NCBI GenBank assembly: GCA_964518725.1
Contig: CAZFKP010000015.1
Coordinates: forward strand, 1-64,000
Source: JANRKF01 sp964518725
Lineage (GTDB): Bacteria; Pseudomonadota; Alphaproteobacteria; Rickettsiales; SXRF01
Length of the DNA: 64,000 nucleotides
Direction of reading: 5' to 3'
In this document: one piece after another, positions 51,218 to 60,337 of the stretch
Layout: the number at the start of each line of letters is the position of its first letter
Numbering within the stretch: position 1 is the first letter of the stretch
Notes under the pieces: model-generated
What the model was told of the DNA's origin: nothing
Databases searched by the model: none
The model's input: only the letters and a program-made list of their open reading frames with translations
Program-made: the position numbers and the translations under genes

Positions 51218-51383
51218 TCCTGCGGATCCTCTTGATGCGCTACGCGTCGTTCACTTTGGCACAGTATTTGAATACATGGTTTATTGGCAAATGCAAATTT
51301 TGTCTGGTGCATGTTTTATAATTATGATAATATAGGAAAAATATACCTACTATCTATATATAATAAAAACAGGGATTTAATCA

Positions 51384-51800
51384 GTGGATTTTTTAAATAT
51401 TCCCCTCTTTCAAGCGATGCAGAGCAAGCTCAAGTACCACTCTGAGCGTCAGGCCGTGCTCGCGCAGAATATCGCCAATGCCGATACGCCGGATTATCTC
51501 GCACGGGATATCCAAGCCCCGGATTTTGCCTCCATGCTTGCAGGCGCGCGTTCTTCAGGCGCCATGGCCATGACCAATAACCTCCACATGCAACCCGGGA
51601 TGGGTAAAAATGGCGGCAGCGGAACTTACCAGCAGCGCGAAAACACCTACGAGCTGAATCCGATCGGCAATAACGTGGTGATCGAAGAAGAAGTGATGCG
51701 CGTTGCGGAAAACCAATCGGAATACCAAAAAGTGCTGGGTATTTACCGGAAATCGCTGGAAATGTTTAGAATTGCGCTTGGCAAACAAGGTGCGGCATAA
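51384..51800 (+). CDS. flgB: Flagellar basal body rod protein FlgB
   Basis: FlgB is the innermost rod subunit. The 138-residue protein starts at GTG 51384 (MDFLNIPLFQAMQSKLKYHS). It contains AVLAQNIANADTPDYLARDI, the rod D0 motif, and ends with VAENQSEYQKVLGIYRKSLE, all standard for FlgB. It heads a plus-strand operon flgB-flgC-fliE-fliQ-fliR-flhB. Confidence 0.96.
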   Translation: MDFLNIPLFQAMQSKLKYHSERQAVLAQNIANADTPDYLARDIQAPDFASMLAGARSSGAMAMTNNLHMQPGMGKNGGSGTYQQRENTYELNPIGNNVVIEEEVMRVAENQSEYQKVLGIYRKSLEMFRIALGKQGAA

Positions 51801-51811
51801 GGAGTTGGTAG

Positions 51812-52219
51812 ATGCAGTTGAATGATTCACTCAAAATTGCTGCTTCGGGCATGAAGGCACAGAGCGATCGCCTTCGCGTCGTGGCGGAGAATATCGCCAA
51901 CGCCGATTCCACCGGTCGCACGCCGGACGAGTTACCGTACCGCCGCAAAATGGTAGTGTTCCGCAATATGCTTGACAAAGAGCTTGGTGTGGAAACGGTC
52001 AAAGTGGCGAGCCGCACCACCGACAACTCCGACTTCATCAAAAAATTTGAACCCTACCACCCGGCGGCGGACGAGCAAGGTTATGTGCTTTATCCAAATG
52101 TTAACACGATTGTGGAAAGTGTAGACATGCGGGAAGCGCGCCGGGCGTATGAAGCAAACCTCGGCGTGGTAGAAGTATCCAAGGCAATGCTGGCGCGCAC
52201 GCTAGATTTGCTACGGTAA
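51812..52219 (+). CDS. flgC: Flagellar basal body rod protein FlgC
   Basis: FlgC is a proximal rod subunit. The 135-residue protein has MQLNDSLKIAASGMKAQSDR, VVAENIANADSTGRTPDELP, and the C-terminal helical DMREARRAYEANLGVVEVSK that packs against the D0 domain. Start and spacing (11 bases after flgB, GGAG site) are clear. Confidence 0.97.
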   Translation: MQLNDSLKIAASGMKAQSDRLRVVAENIANADSTGRTPDELPYRRKMVVFRNMLDKELGVETVKVASRTTDNSDFIKKFEPYHPAADEQGYVLYPNVNTIVESVDMREARRAYEANLGVVEVSKAMLARTLDLLR

Positions 52220-52235
52220 TTTGTAGGAGTATTCT

Positions 52236-52547
52236 ATGGTAAACATGGCATCGGCACTGAGCGCGTATAACAACCAGATGAAACTGGCGAAAAACGGCGA
52301 CGCCTTGCTCGGCCCAGAAGAAAAAAACGGGCCGAGTTTCTCGCAATTCCTCGAACACCAGATTCAGGACATGACCAACACGCAGCAAACCGCTGAAGCT
52401 GCGAAGGTCGATGCGCTGACCGGCAAAGGGGATGTAACCGACCTGGTGACCGCCATCGCCAACGCCGAGCTGGCGCTCAACACCATCGTCACGATCCGCG
52501 ATAAAGCTATTTCTGCCTATCAGGAAATCATCCGCATGCCGATGTAG
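52236..52547 (+). CDS. fliE: Flagellar hook-basal body protein FliE
   Basis: FliE links the MS-ring to the rod. The 103-residue protein has FSQFLEHQIQDMTNTQQTAE and DVTDLVTAIANAELALNTIV, then TIRDKAISAYQEIIRMPM at the end, the conserved FliE C-terminus. It starts 16 bases after flgC with a GTAGGAG site. A dyad-rich spacer separates it from fliQ. Confidence 0.95.
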   Translation: MVNMASALSAYNNQMKLAKNGDALLGPEEKNGPSFSQFLEHQIQDMTNTQQTAEAAKVDALTGKGDVTDLVTAIANAELALNTIVTIRDKAISAYQEIIRMPM

Positions 52548-52620
52548 GTGGCACTTAATACTTGGTGGTATAAGAAAATGGTGCTAACCAAGTGGTGAAT
52601 ACTTAACACCACGCACCGTC
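52548..52620. repeat. Dyad-symmetric spacer between fliE and fliQ
   Basis: ACTTGGT (52560-52566) and ACCAAGT (52587-52593) are inverted, with outer GTGG...TTAA/TTAACACCAC arms. The element can fold into a hairpin within the operon message and could modulate fliQ expression. Related TTGGT/ACCAA-rich dyads occur at about 48060-48150 and 62095-62171. Confidence 0.5.
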
Positions 52621-52887
52621 ATGGAAGCTTCCGAAGTCATTGATATCTGCCGCGAGGCGATCTATGTGCTGATTATTGTCGCCTCTCCGGCGATGATCTC
52701 GTCACTCATCGTCGGCCTGATCGTTTCCCTGTTTCAAGCGCTGACGCAGATCCAGGAACAAACCCTCACCTTCGTGCCTAAAATCCTTGCCATGCTGCTG
52801 GTGTTGGGACTGACCCTACCCTTCATGTTGCAGCAGCTTACCGACTTCACCCACAAGCTTACTGAACGCATCGTCAATATTCAATGA
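52621..52887 (+). CDS. fliQ: Flagellar export gate protein FliQ
   Basis: FliQ is the small two-helix subunit of the export gate. The 88-residue protein has helix 1 (about 13-38, AIYVLIIVASPAMISSLIVG) and helix 2 (about 53-76), joined by the FQALTQIQEQTLTFVPKI hairpin typical of FliQ. It overlaps fliR by 4 bases. Confidence 0.97.
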   Translation: MEASEVIDICREAIYVLIIVASPAMISSLIVGLIVSLFQALTQIQEQTLTFVPKILAMLLVLGLTLPFMLQQLTDFTHKLTERIVNIQ

Positions 52888-53648
52888 CACTGAACGACTT
52901 CATGTTGTCGCAGATATTCACCTTCCTGCTGATATTCTGCCGGGTTGGAACAGCGATCATGATTATGCCAGGTTTTGGGGAAGCCTATATCAGCGCCCGC
53001 ATGCGCCTGCTTTTCGCCGCGATGTTCGCAGTGGTGTTGACGCCCGCCATGCAGTCTTTTCCTGCCCCGCCTGAAACGACCTTCGGGCTGGTCAATCTGA
53101 TGACTGCCGAACTGCTCACCGGCTTGTTTTTTGGCACAATCACCCGCCTGCTCATTTCCGCCATCAGCCTCGCCGGCATGATTATCGCCTATCAATCAAG
53201 CCTTGCCAGTGCGCTGGTGCAGGACGTGACGATGTCCGGCGGACAAGGCACGAGCCTCGGTAACTTGCTGGGGATCAGCGCGCTGGTGTTGATGTTTGTC
53301 ACCGACATGCATCATATGATGTTACGTGCCATCCATGACAGTTACCAGATATTTGCCGTCGGCGCGTTTCCGCTAATTGAGGATTTTAATACCCACGCCA
53401 CCCGCGTGATGAACGAATCGTTCCTCGTGGCGCTGCAGCTTTCCGCACCACATATCGTCATCGGCCTGATGATTTACCTCGCGGGCGGTATCATTGGCCG
53501 CCTGATGCCAAGCCTGCAGGTTTTCTTCATCCTAATGGCGCCACAACTTATCATCAGTTTTTTTATCTTGATGATTACTTTCGGCGCGCTGATGACATGG
53601 TACCTCGATTACTTCAGCCGCAATCTTCTCCATTTCGTGGGGCAATAA
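52884..53648 (+). CDS. fliR: Flagellar export gate protein FliR
   Basis: FliR caps the FliP5-FliR gate helix and binds FlhB. The 254-residue protein has six hydrophobic segments, beginning FTFLLIFCRVGTAIMIMPGF. The family segment GMIIAYQSSLASALVQDVTM is present, as is ISFFILMITFGALMTWYLDY near the end. The ATG overlaps the fliQ stop, and flhB starts 3 bases after its own stop. Confidence 0.96.
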   Translation: MTLNDFMLSQIFTFLLIFCRVGTAIMIMPGFGEAYISARMRLLFAAMFAVVLTPAMQSFPAPPETTFGLVNLMTAELLTGLFFGTITRLLISAISLAGMIIAYQSSLASALVQDVTMSGGQGTSLGNLLGISALVLMFVTDMHHMMLRAIHDSYQIFAVGAFPLIEDFNTHATRVMNESFLVALQLSAPHIVIGLMIYLAGGIIGRLMPSLQVFFILMAPQLIISFFILMITFGALMTWYLDYFSRNLLHFVGQ

Positions 53649-53651
53649 GCC

Positions 53652-54722
53652 ATGGCTGAGGGCGAAGACCAGGATCAGAAGACAGAGGAACCAACCTCCC
53701 GAAAACTTCAGGAAGCCTTTGAAAAAGGTAATGTACCGGTCTCGAAGGAAGTTGGCAGTTTCCTGATGTTATTTTTGCTGGCGATGATTGTCGCATCATA
53801 TGCACCGGGCATCCTGAATGAAACCCGCAACATGCTCATCTCATTTATCCGCAACGCCGATAATATTCCCGTGGATAAAATGGGTGTCAGCGCCATATTT
53901 CGCCAGCTCTCCCTGAACTCAATTGCGATTCTTACCGTGCCGCTCCTCGGATCAGTCATTGTCGCGCTTGCTGCCGGGTTATTGCAAAACGGCATTGTGA
54001 TTTCCGCCGAGAGTATCAAGCCGAAGCTGAGCAAAATCTCACCACTTGCCGGGCTAAAACGTATTTTCTCAATGCGTACCGTGGTTGAATTCATCAAAAA
54101 CATTACCAAAATCACCATCGTCGGAATTGTGGCATTCATGGCGGTTTACCCGGAGTTACACCAGATTCAAACCTTGCCGGGCGATAGCGGCGAGGCCATT
54201 TTACTTTTCCTCGCCAAGCTTGCCACACGACTAACGGTTGGCGTTGCGATAGCGATGTTTTTTATTGCCCTGTTCGACCTGGTATACCAACGGCTGCACC
54301 ACACGAAATCACTGCGTATGAGCAAGCAGGAAATCAAAGATGAATACAAGCAAAGCGAGGGCGATCCGGTTATCAAGCAGCGCTTGCGGCAATTGCGGCA
54401 GGAAAAAGCCAAACAACGGATGATGTCGGAAGTGCCGAAATCGGATGTCGTAATCACCAACCCAACCCACTTCGCCATCGCCCTCATCTATCGACCGATG
54501 GAACATAAAGCGCCGATTGTCGTTGCCAAGGGGCAGGATTTAATTGCCCTCAAAATTAAGGAGATTGCGGAAGAAAATGACGTGCCGGTGGTGCAGAACC
54601 CACCGCTTGCCCGCGCCCTCTTCTCCTCCACCGAAATTGACGATGAAATCCCCCTCATCCATTATGAGGCCGTGGCTAAAATCATCTCCTACGTCTACCA
54701 GCTCAAGGGGCGCCGTTTGTGA
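53652..54722 (+). CDS. flhB: Flagellar export switch protein FlhB
   Basis: FlhB switches export from rod/hook to filament substrates. The 356-residue protein begins with the family's DQKTEEPTSRKLQEAFEKGN. Four membrane helices (about 30-210) follow, then the cytoplasmic domain with the autocleavage motif VITNPTHFAIALIYRP and the C-terminal KAPIVVAKGQDLIALKIKEI. It ends LKGRRL. The NPTH motif is intact. It closes the plus-strand operon; a TGTGACA/TGTCACA stem follows the stop but has no T tract. Confidence 0.97.
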   Translation: MAEGEDQDQKTEEPTSRKLQEAFEKGNVPVSKEVGSFLMLFLLAMIVASYAPGILNETRNMLISFIRNADNIPVDKMGVSAIFRQLSLNSIAILTVPLLGSVIVALAAGLLQNGIVISAESIKPKLSKISPLAGLKRIFSMRTVVEFIKNITKITIVGIVAFMAVYPELHQIQTLPGDSGEAILLFLAKLATRLTVGVAIAMFFIALFDLVYQRLHHTKSLRMSKQEIKDEYKQSEGDPVIKQRLRQLRQEKAKQRMMSEVPKSDVVITNPTHFAIALIYRPMEHKAPIVVAKGQDLIALKIKEIAEENDVPVVQNPPLARALFSSTEIDDEIPLIHYEAVAKIISYVYQLKGRRL

Positions 54723-54880
54723 CACACTGTCACACAAAATTTAACATTATGAAATATAATGATATTTATTTGAGCCATTCTGTGAAGCAGGTGATGTTGC
54801 TGTCATAGAATCTTCATACTTCCCAAGTAATAAGCATGCTATATTAGTGACATGGTAATGATGGCTTGGAAAGGCTTGTT

Positions 54881-57079
54881 ATGGTAAGAGAGACAGCGGA
54901 TTGGCACAAGAACAAAGGCTTGGGCGGCGAAAATTTTGGCACACAGGCTCGCGAACAAGCCGATAGGCTGATGGGCAAAGCCGACCCGCGCCGCGACCCG
55001 CAACAGGCTCAAGCAAGCCTGCCTGCTGAATCGCTTGGCAATCTTGGGTTCCTATCGCCATCCGCCCCCGCTTCCGCACCAACACGGCTTCCGGAAACAA
55101 TTATCGATAAAAGTAATCTCGCCCTGTTGAGTGCGGTAGAGCACCAACGTCAGCAGGCAAAAATATTTTCCCAAGGCAAATATGCCTGGGCATCGGAATT
55201 CTTTGGGGAAGGTGAAAGCCTGCCCAGAAGCAATGATTTAAAATCAATTGACCTTGCCGGTGCAGAAGAGCTGAGAATTTTTTCCGGATTACCAATTCAA
55301 AGCGAGAACGATGGTGACGTCAAGCAGTGGATGGCCTATGGAACGGATAAGCTCCTCACTAGCACAAACGATCTCGTTAGGAATATTGAGGACAAACAAA
55401 AACGCGAAGGCGGCGCGCAATATGACGCCATTCTTGGAGAAGCAAGAAAAGCTGCTGAGGCCGCAAGCAAACTTGAGCGTGAAAGGCTTAGAATCGAAAC
55501 AGAATACCAAAGAAGTTTAGACGGTCTTGCCACGCGGTCAGAAGAGGCAGAATGGAACACCCTAGAGCTATCGCTAGATGAACAGGAAAAGGCTAGAGAA
55601 AGGCTCAATCAAGAAAGACGTGAATTAAACGAACGCTACCGCGCTGATATGTATGCGCTGCTCGACCAGGCGCGCGATGCTACGCAAAATTATAAGGTTG
55701 CCGAAGCAAAAAGAAACCTGGCGGATGCAGAATTGACCGGTGATGTCGATAAAATTGCGGATGCCCAGTATGCGCTGCGCCAACAGGTCGAGATGCGTAA
55801 CTTGACTAAGGATGCAGGAACGAGTGCCGCAGCTGACTCCAAGAACGCGGCTCAGTATCAGGCCGATATCAAAGCTGGCGAGGCAGCACGTCAGGCGCTT
55901 CGTGCACAAAAAATAGACGAGTTTGTTGCCGGTGTCACACCACAAATCCAAGAAGAATATAAACAAAAAATCTCGGCGGCCAGATTAAAATTCAGTACCA
56001 GCCCCGATCAGGCGGATGAAGCAGTCAAAGACCTTGAACAACAACGCAACGCGCTTTTAAAGCGCTTGGCAGACAAGGGAAAAGATGAACAGCTTGCCAG
56101 CCAGATGGAATTCATCACCGAACGGCTCAATAATAACGAACCTCCCCTGTCTGAGGCCGGCATTAAAGACGCCCGCAGCCGCATGATTGTCGCTGCCGCA
56201 GAATACAAAGGCGATTCACGCGATTTTGCGAGCCACTTCTTTTCCAATGATCTGGATCTCGCTGCCACCATGGCGCCGGTAAAAATCGGTGGGTTGCAGG
56301 GCACCCTTATCACTAGGGATAAAAATGGCGATAAAAATGCCGGGATGGTTAGCATCAATCCGAAGGATGTTGCTGAAATTAAAATTGTTGGCCAGGGTGA
56401 GAATGCTTACGTGGAAGTTATGACCAGAGGAGGTCGAGGCAACTTCATCCGCGTCACGGGTAGCGCGGCGGAGAAAATGATTAAAAATGGCCTTGATCTT
56501 TCCGATACGACCGGTGCGGTACTGGTCACCGTCGATATGAGCACAGGCATAGGCTATGAAGGGCGCAAACTTGTACTGCTCGGAACGAATGGGCACGACA
56601 TTCGCCTGAATTCAAGCGGTGGAATACAATTAGGTACACTTGATGTCAATCCCGAAGGCAGGGCGAATATGTTTGCCGCTGTCCAGTCGGTAGGAGACAG
56701 CGACCCGAGCATTGCCGAACGTGCCGGCAGGAGCATGCTTAATGCCCGTATCGCCGCTGCCAAAAAACAACACAGCTCCGGAAAGTACATGATGGCGCGG
56801 CTGGACGTTGATAATGACGGCCGCCTATCTGGCGATGAGCTGGCGCTGCTAGATGCGAACGGCGACAACCAACTTGATAAGCGCGAGCTTGCCGCAATCT
56901 CAGGAGCACTCTCTGGGATACAGGGGGCGGGATTAAAACAGCTTCAGGATCTCAACAAGGGAACCCTGACGGCAATTGATATTGCTACGCTTGGCGATGT
57001 CATGTTGCCAAGTGCACGCGGCAAGCCAGACCAGCAGCTTGCCCAGAACAACGTGTCACCAGTCAGACCCCGCAGATAG
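54881..57079 (+). CDS. Large coiled-coil protein with paired EF-hand motifs
   Basis: The start at ATG 54881 (MVRETADWHKNKGLGG) has a GGAAAGG site at 54868-54874 and gives 732 residues. The N-terminal 70 residues are Pro/Ala-rich. A long coiled coil, very rich in Glu, Arg, Lys, Gln and Ala, fills roughly 170-430 (RERLRIETEYQRSLDGLATR is typical). A beta-rich part (about 430-600) follows. Near the C-terminus, DVDNDGRLSGDE and DANGDNQLDKRE form two adjacent EF-hand calcium loops, joined by a short helix. There is no signal peptide or membrane helix. I do not recognise the whole protein; possible roles are scaffold, flagellar or secreted effector, without evidence for choosing. It lies between flhB and the CckA pair. 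Confidence 0.8.
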   Translation: MVRETADWHKNKGLGGENFGTQAREQADRLMGKADPRRDPQQAQASLPAESLGNLGFLSPSAPASAPTRLPETIIDKSNLALLSAVEHQRQQAKIFSQGKYAWASEFFGEGESLPRSNDLKSIDLAGAEELRIFSGLPIQSENDGDVKQWMAYGTDKLLTSTNDLVRNIEDKQKREGGAQYDAILGEARKAAEAASKLERERLRIETEYQRSLDGLATRSEEAEWNTLELSLDEQEKARERLNQERRELNERYRADMYALLDQARDATQNYKVAEAKRNLADAELTGDVDKIADAQYALRQQVEMRNLTKDAGTSAAADSKNAAQYQADIKAGEAARQALRAQKIDEFVAGVTPQIQEEYKQKISAARLKFSTSPDQADEAVKDLEQQRNALLKRLADKGKDEQLASQMEFITERLNNNEPPLSEAGIKDARSRMIVAAAEYKGDSRDFASHFFSNDLDLAATMAPVKIGGLQGTLITRDKNGDKNAGMVSINPKDVAEIKIVGQGENAYVEVMTRGGRGNFIRVTGSAAEKMIKNGLDLSDTTGAVLVTVDMSTGIGYEGRKLVLLGTNGHDIRLNSSGGIQLGTLDVNPEGRANMFAAVQSVGDSDPSIAERAGRSMLNARIAAAKKQHSSGKYMMARLDVDNDGRLSGDELALLDANGDNQLDKRELAAISGALSGIQGAGLKQLQDLNKGTLTAIDIATLGDVMLPSARGKPDQQLAQNNVSPVRPRR

Positions 57080-57136
57080 CGACAAGATAGAGAAAAAACA
57101 GTTGTCTATCCGCTATTAATTCCCTACACAGGGAGT

Positions 57137-58159
57137 ATGGCTATTCGTTACAGCGACATGGGAATTGATGCAATCGGCGCACGGGACTTTGTTGCCCGCC
57201 AGCGCACGCCTACTATGGCTCAATTGGTAATCATCATCCTCAGTGCATTCCTAATCGGGGCAAGCCTCGTTGTCTCAGTACACAACATATTGGCGCTTCT
57301 TACCACTCTGTTTGCCTTGTTCGCCGCCATCGGCTGGTACGTCATCTACCAGCTCATGCGTTACCGCGACATGCTACTGGTTACGGAATTCCAGAATGCC
57401 CTGTTTGCATCTGCCATGGGACTGCATAATAAATTTTGCCTGATCATTAAACGCGACGGTTCGATTATCTATCTCGATCGCTCATTCCAGAATTTATTTC
57501 CGGATTTTGCAAAGCAGCCCGTCCGCAATCTTGATGTGTTACTTAAACACGGCAAAGTAGAGAAAGTAGATATTGATCGAGTGCAGGGCGCCATTGAACA
57601 CGGCACCTATGAGAAGGTCGTCTTTAACATTACCGATGCCCAGGGCATCATCCACAATGTTATCTTGTCCGTGGAGCCGATCATGCGCCCGTCCGGCTTT
57701 ACCATGCTGCGTGGCCGTGAGTTCGTTGAAGAACGTAGCGTTAACAACATCACCGCTAACGGGAATAATGTTTTCAGTAAATCCTCTATGACGCTTTTTT
57801 CCCATATCATCGAGAGCCTCAAAATGGGTGTATATATCAGCTCTCCAACGGGCGTGATTGTTTATTGCAATCCGCTGCTTGAAGAATGGCTGGGCTATGG
57901 CGAGGGTGAGATCGTTTCCCGGAATTTAAGTATCAACAATCTGATTCCTGTCGGCAGGAATGATAACATGTCTACCGAACCGGTGGATGTAGAAGGTTCT
58001 GTGCAAATGGAACGCAAAGTTGGTGGGTTTATCAAAGCATTCTTAAACCAGCGCGTTATCTATAGTGATACGGGTAAACTTATTGGCTGCACGGCAGTCG
58101 TGCACCTGTATCACGACGAAGCTGACAAAAACCTCGATGTAAAAAAAAAGACCTTCTGA
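57137..58159 (+). CDS. CckA N-terminal half: membrane and PAS sensor
   Basis: The 340-residue protein has two membrane helices (about 28-50 and 52-74), then a PAS domain (about 85-190, DGSIIYLDRSFQNLFPDFAK) and a second PAS (about 215-330, ISSPTGVIVYCNPLLEEWLG). It has no kinase domain; the frame ends VKKKTF. The kinase gene follows 8 bases later in another frame. Because the junction carries the heptamer A-AAA-AAG in the right phase, and a -1 slip continues directly into the kinase frame, this is best read as the sensory half of one CckA. It can also be read as a separate protein. Its PAS region has a paralogue at 38280-38879. Confidence 0.88.
   Translation: MAIRYSDMGIDAIGARDFVARQRTPTMAQLVIIILSAFLIGASLVVSVHNILALLTTLFALFAAIGWYVIYQLMRYRDMLLVTEFQNALFASAMGLHNKFCLIIKRDGSIIYLDRSFQNLFPDFAKQPVRNLDVLLKHGKVEKVDIDRVQGAIEHGTYEKVVFNITDAQGIIHNVILSVEPIMRPSGFTMLRGREFVEERSVNNITANGNNVFSKSSMTLFSHIIESLKMGVYISSPTGVIVYCNPLLEEWLGYGEGEIVSRNLSINNLIPVGRNDNMSTEPVDVEGSVQMERKVGGFIKAFLNQRVIYSDTGKLIGCTAVVHLYHDEADKNLDVKKKTF
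58141..58150 (+). promoter_or_regulatory. Putative -1 ribosomal frameshift site (A-AAA-AAG)
   Basis: The zero frame reads GTA-AAA-AAA-AAG-ACC-TTC-TGA, containing A-AAA-AAG in the canonical phase known from dnaX. A -1 slip gives GAC-CTT-CTG-AAG-CAA-CCG-ATG and continues without stop into the kinase gene. The nine-A run also allows transcriptional slippage or a sequencing indel. No strong ribosome-binding site for the second gene is visible. Confidence 0.55.
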
Positions 58160-58167
58160 AGCAACCG

Positions 58168-59727
58168 ATGACGAACAGTTCTAGCAGTTCTGAAAATATC
58201 CTCGACCAATTCATCGCGTTGTCGCCCATTCCCATGGCCTTGTTAGATAAAAAAGGCACCCTCCTGTTTGGCAACCATGCATTCCATGCGCTGACGCAGC
58301 GTACGCTGACCAATGCTTTGCCCATTTATTTTGAAACACTATTTACTCCGGACAAACAGGAAGAAATGCGTGCACGTATCGCACAATTCAGCCAAGGGCA
58401 TATCACCAACGAACCGGTGATACTCGAGCTAACCCTTCCCAACCGCGGAGAGATGATTATATCTTGCTATGCAAGTGAATTCAGCGAATCGCATATTCTT
58501 CTTCACCTGATCAATATCACGGAGCAGAAACACCTCGAACTGCGTTTTGCCCATTCACAAAAAATGCAGGCAGTGGGTCAGCTGGCCGGTGGCGTTGCTC
58601 ACGACTTTAATAACCTTCTGACGGCAATGATTGGTTTCTGCGACCTGCTGCTCATGCGTCACCCAGCGGGAGACCAGTCGTTTGCCGATATCATGCAAAT
58701 CAAGCAGAATGCTAACCGTGCGGCCAACCTTGTGCGTCAGCTACTGGCTTTCTCACGCCGGCAAACGCTGCAACCCAAAGTCGTCGACCTTACCGACGTG
58801 CTTGCGGAAATTTCTAACCTCGTGCGGCGGTTGATCGGCGAAAATATTGAACTAAAGATGTTTCATGGCCGCGATATCAGCAATATACGCGCCGATCAGG
58901 GGCAACTCGAACAGGTGCTGATTAACCTTGCGGTCAATGCCCGTGATGCGATGAAAGGTGGCGGTACACTGACTATCCGCACCTCGGAACGTGTGATTGA
59001 CAAGCAGCACCGGCTTACAGCGGATATGATTGCACCGTCTGATGAAGATAACGAACTTCCGGTAGGACGTTATGTGCTGGTAGAAGTCATCGATACGGGA
59101 TGTGGCATTCCGCAGCACATTATCCAGAAAATATTCGAACCGTTCTTTTCTACCAAAGAAATCGGTTCCGGCACCGGCCTCGGGCTTTCCACGGTCTATG
59201 GCATTATCAAGCAAACTGGCGGCTATTTATTTGTGTCCAGTAAGGAACAAGCCGGCACTACCTTCAGCCTCTTTTTCCCGGCAGTCGCCACCGAAGAAGT
59301 CGCTGCCGAGAAAGCCAGCGAACGTGAAGCGGCACAGCGCGAAACCCATCAGGATCTCACCGGAAACTGTACAATCTTGCTGGTGGAAGACGAAATGCCG
59401 GTACGCACGTTTGCAGCGCGGGCACTCGCCAACAAGGGCTATAAGATTATCGAGGCCGATTGCGCCGAGACTGCGTTGGAATTGATGCAGGAACATGGCA
59501 ACCTAGTGGAGATGATCGTAACCGACGTTATCATGCCTGGCATGACAGGTCCTGCCATGATTGAGAAAATCATGCCGAACTTCCCCAACATCAAGGTTAT
59601 TTTCATGTCCGGCTACGCCGAAGAGGCCTTTGTGGATAATTACGGGGCAGACCGTGATTTCAATTTTCTTGCCAAACCGTTCACACTCAAGCAATTAGCT
59701 GGAAAAGTGAAAGAAGTGCTGGGATAA
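58168..59727 (+). CDS. cckA: CckA-type hybrid histidine kinase, C-terminal half
   Basis: CckA phosphorylates ChpT, which passes phosphate to CtrA and CpdR to control the alphaproteobacterial cell cycle. The 519-residue frame has a PAS domain (about 10-125) and a DHp region with His145 in GGVAHDFNNL. It has an ATPase domain with NLAVNARDAM (N box), DTGCGIP (G1) and GTGLGLSTVYGI (G2), and a C-terminal receiver with Asp453 in VTDVIMPGM and FMSGYAEEAF, the CckA signature. It begins 8 bases after the stop of the sensor half, in the frame reached by a -1 slip. The weak initiation site favours production as a fusion. Confidence 0.93.
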   Translation: MTNSSSSSENILDQFIALSPIPMALLDKKGTLLFGNHAFHALTQRTLTNALPIYFETLFTPDKQEEMRARIAQFSQGHITNEPVILELTLPNRGEMIISCYASEFSESHILLHLINITEQKHLELRFAHSQKMQAVGQLAGGVAHDFNNLLTAMIGFCDLLLMRHPAGDQSFADIMQIKQNANRAANLVRQLLAFSRRQTLQPKVVDLTDVLAEISNLVRRLIGENIELKMFHGRDISNIRADQGQLEQVLINLAVNARDAMKGGGTLTIRTSERVIDKQHRLTADMIAPSDEDNELPVGRYVLVEVIDTGCGIPQHIIQKIFEPFFSTKEIGSGTGLGLSTVYGIIKQTGGYLFVSSKEQAGTTFSLFFPAVATEEVAAEKASEREAAQRETHQDLTGNCTILLVEDEMPVRTFAARALANKGYKIIEADCAETALELMQEHGNLVEMIVTDVIMPGMTGPAMIEKIMPNFPNIKVIFMSGYAEEAFVDNYGADRDFNFLAKPFTLKQLAGKVKEVLG

Positions 59728-59822
59728 ACCACACGGCATTCGTTTAAAAGTTTACCTGCATTTTATATAAATCATTCAGATAGTTAATCGATGATTTATG
59801 CCTTATTGTTACAATTGTACTC

Positions 59823-60296
59823 ATGCAACACAAGCCAACGATTATTCTGCTATCGTTGCTCTATTTAGTAATGGAGATGGAAGTGGCATGGTCGCAGACC
59901 ACACGCTCGCCCCAGCCGATTGAAAATTTTACCCGCAGTATTTCAGAATATTACCAGGCGCTCAGAAAATGCCAGAACGCCAGCGATAACCCTGCCAATA
60001 TCGAAGCCGACATTAAGCGCATTCAGGAATATATGGCGAAGCTTTACCGTGAAGGCATACCTTATTGGGCACTGCCCGAACCAAATAAATTAAGTGATGA
60101 TGAAAATGCCTGCAATTACTTGTTGTACCAAAGCGTCATACGCTACCAGCAGGCACGCAATGAATACGCACGGCAATATCCACGGGCAGTAATGCCGCCG
60201 AACTTTACCATCAAGCCACCCAGAAATTACCAGCCATCCAAAGAGCGTATCTACAATGCCGATGATACTGTCCGGGATGTCGAATTTTCATGGTGA
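59823..60296 (+). CDS. Secreted protein of unknown function
   Basis: The 157-residue protein has a signal peptide (about 1-24, MQHKPTIILLSLLYLVMEME then AWSQ) and a mature part rich in Tyr, Asn and Pro. RSISEYYQALRKCQNASDNP and ACNYLLYQSVIRYQQARNEY are helical with two conserved-looking cysteines. It is probably periplasmic. No family recognised. It stands alone between cckA and the ceramidase-like gene; the start ATG has no obvious strong ribosome-binding site. Confidence 0.65.
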   Translation: MQHKPTIILLSLLYLVMEMEVAWSQTTRSPQPIENFTRSISEYYQALRKCQNASDNPANIEADIKRIQEYMAKLYREGIPYWALPEPNKLSDDENACNYLLYQSVIRYQQARNEYARQYPRAVMPPNFTIKPPRNYQPSKERIYNADDTVRDVEFSW

Positions 60297-60337
60297 TTTT
60301 ATCTTGATCCCTTCATGGTAGCGATTACCATGAAGAA

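Noticed and set aside
54716..54745. Terminator after flhB
   Set aside because: The TGTGACA/TGTCACA stem lacks a T tract, so it is not called a terminator.
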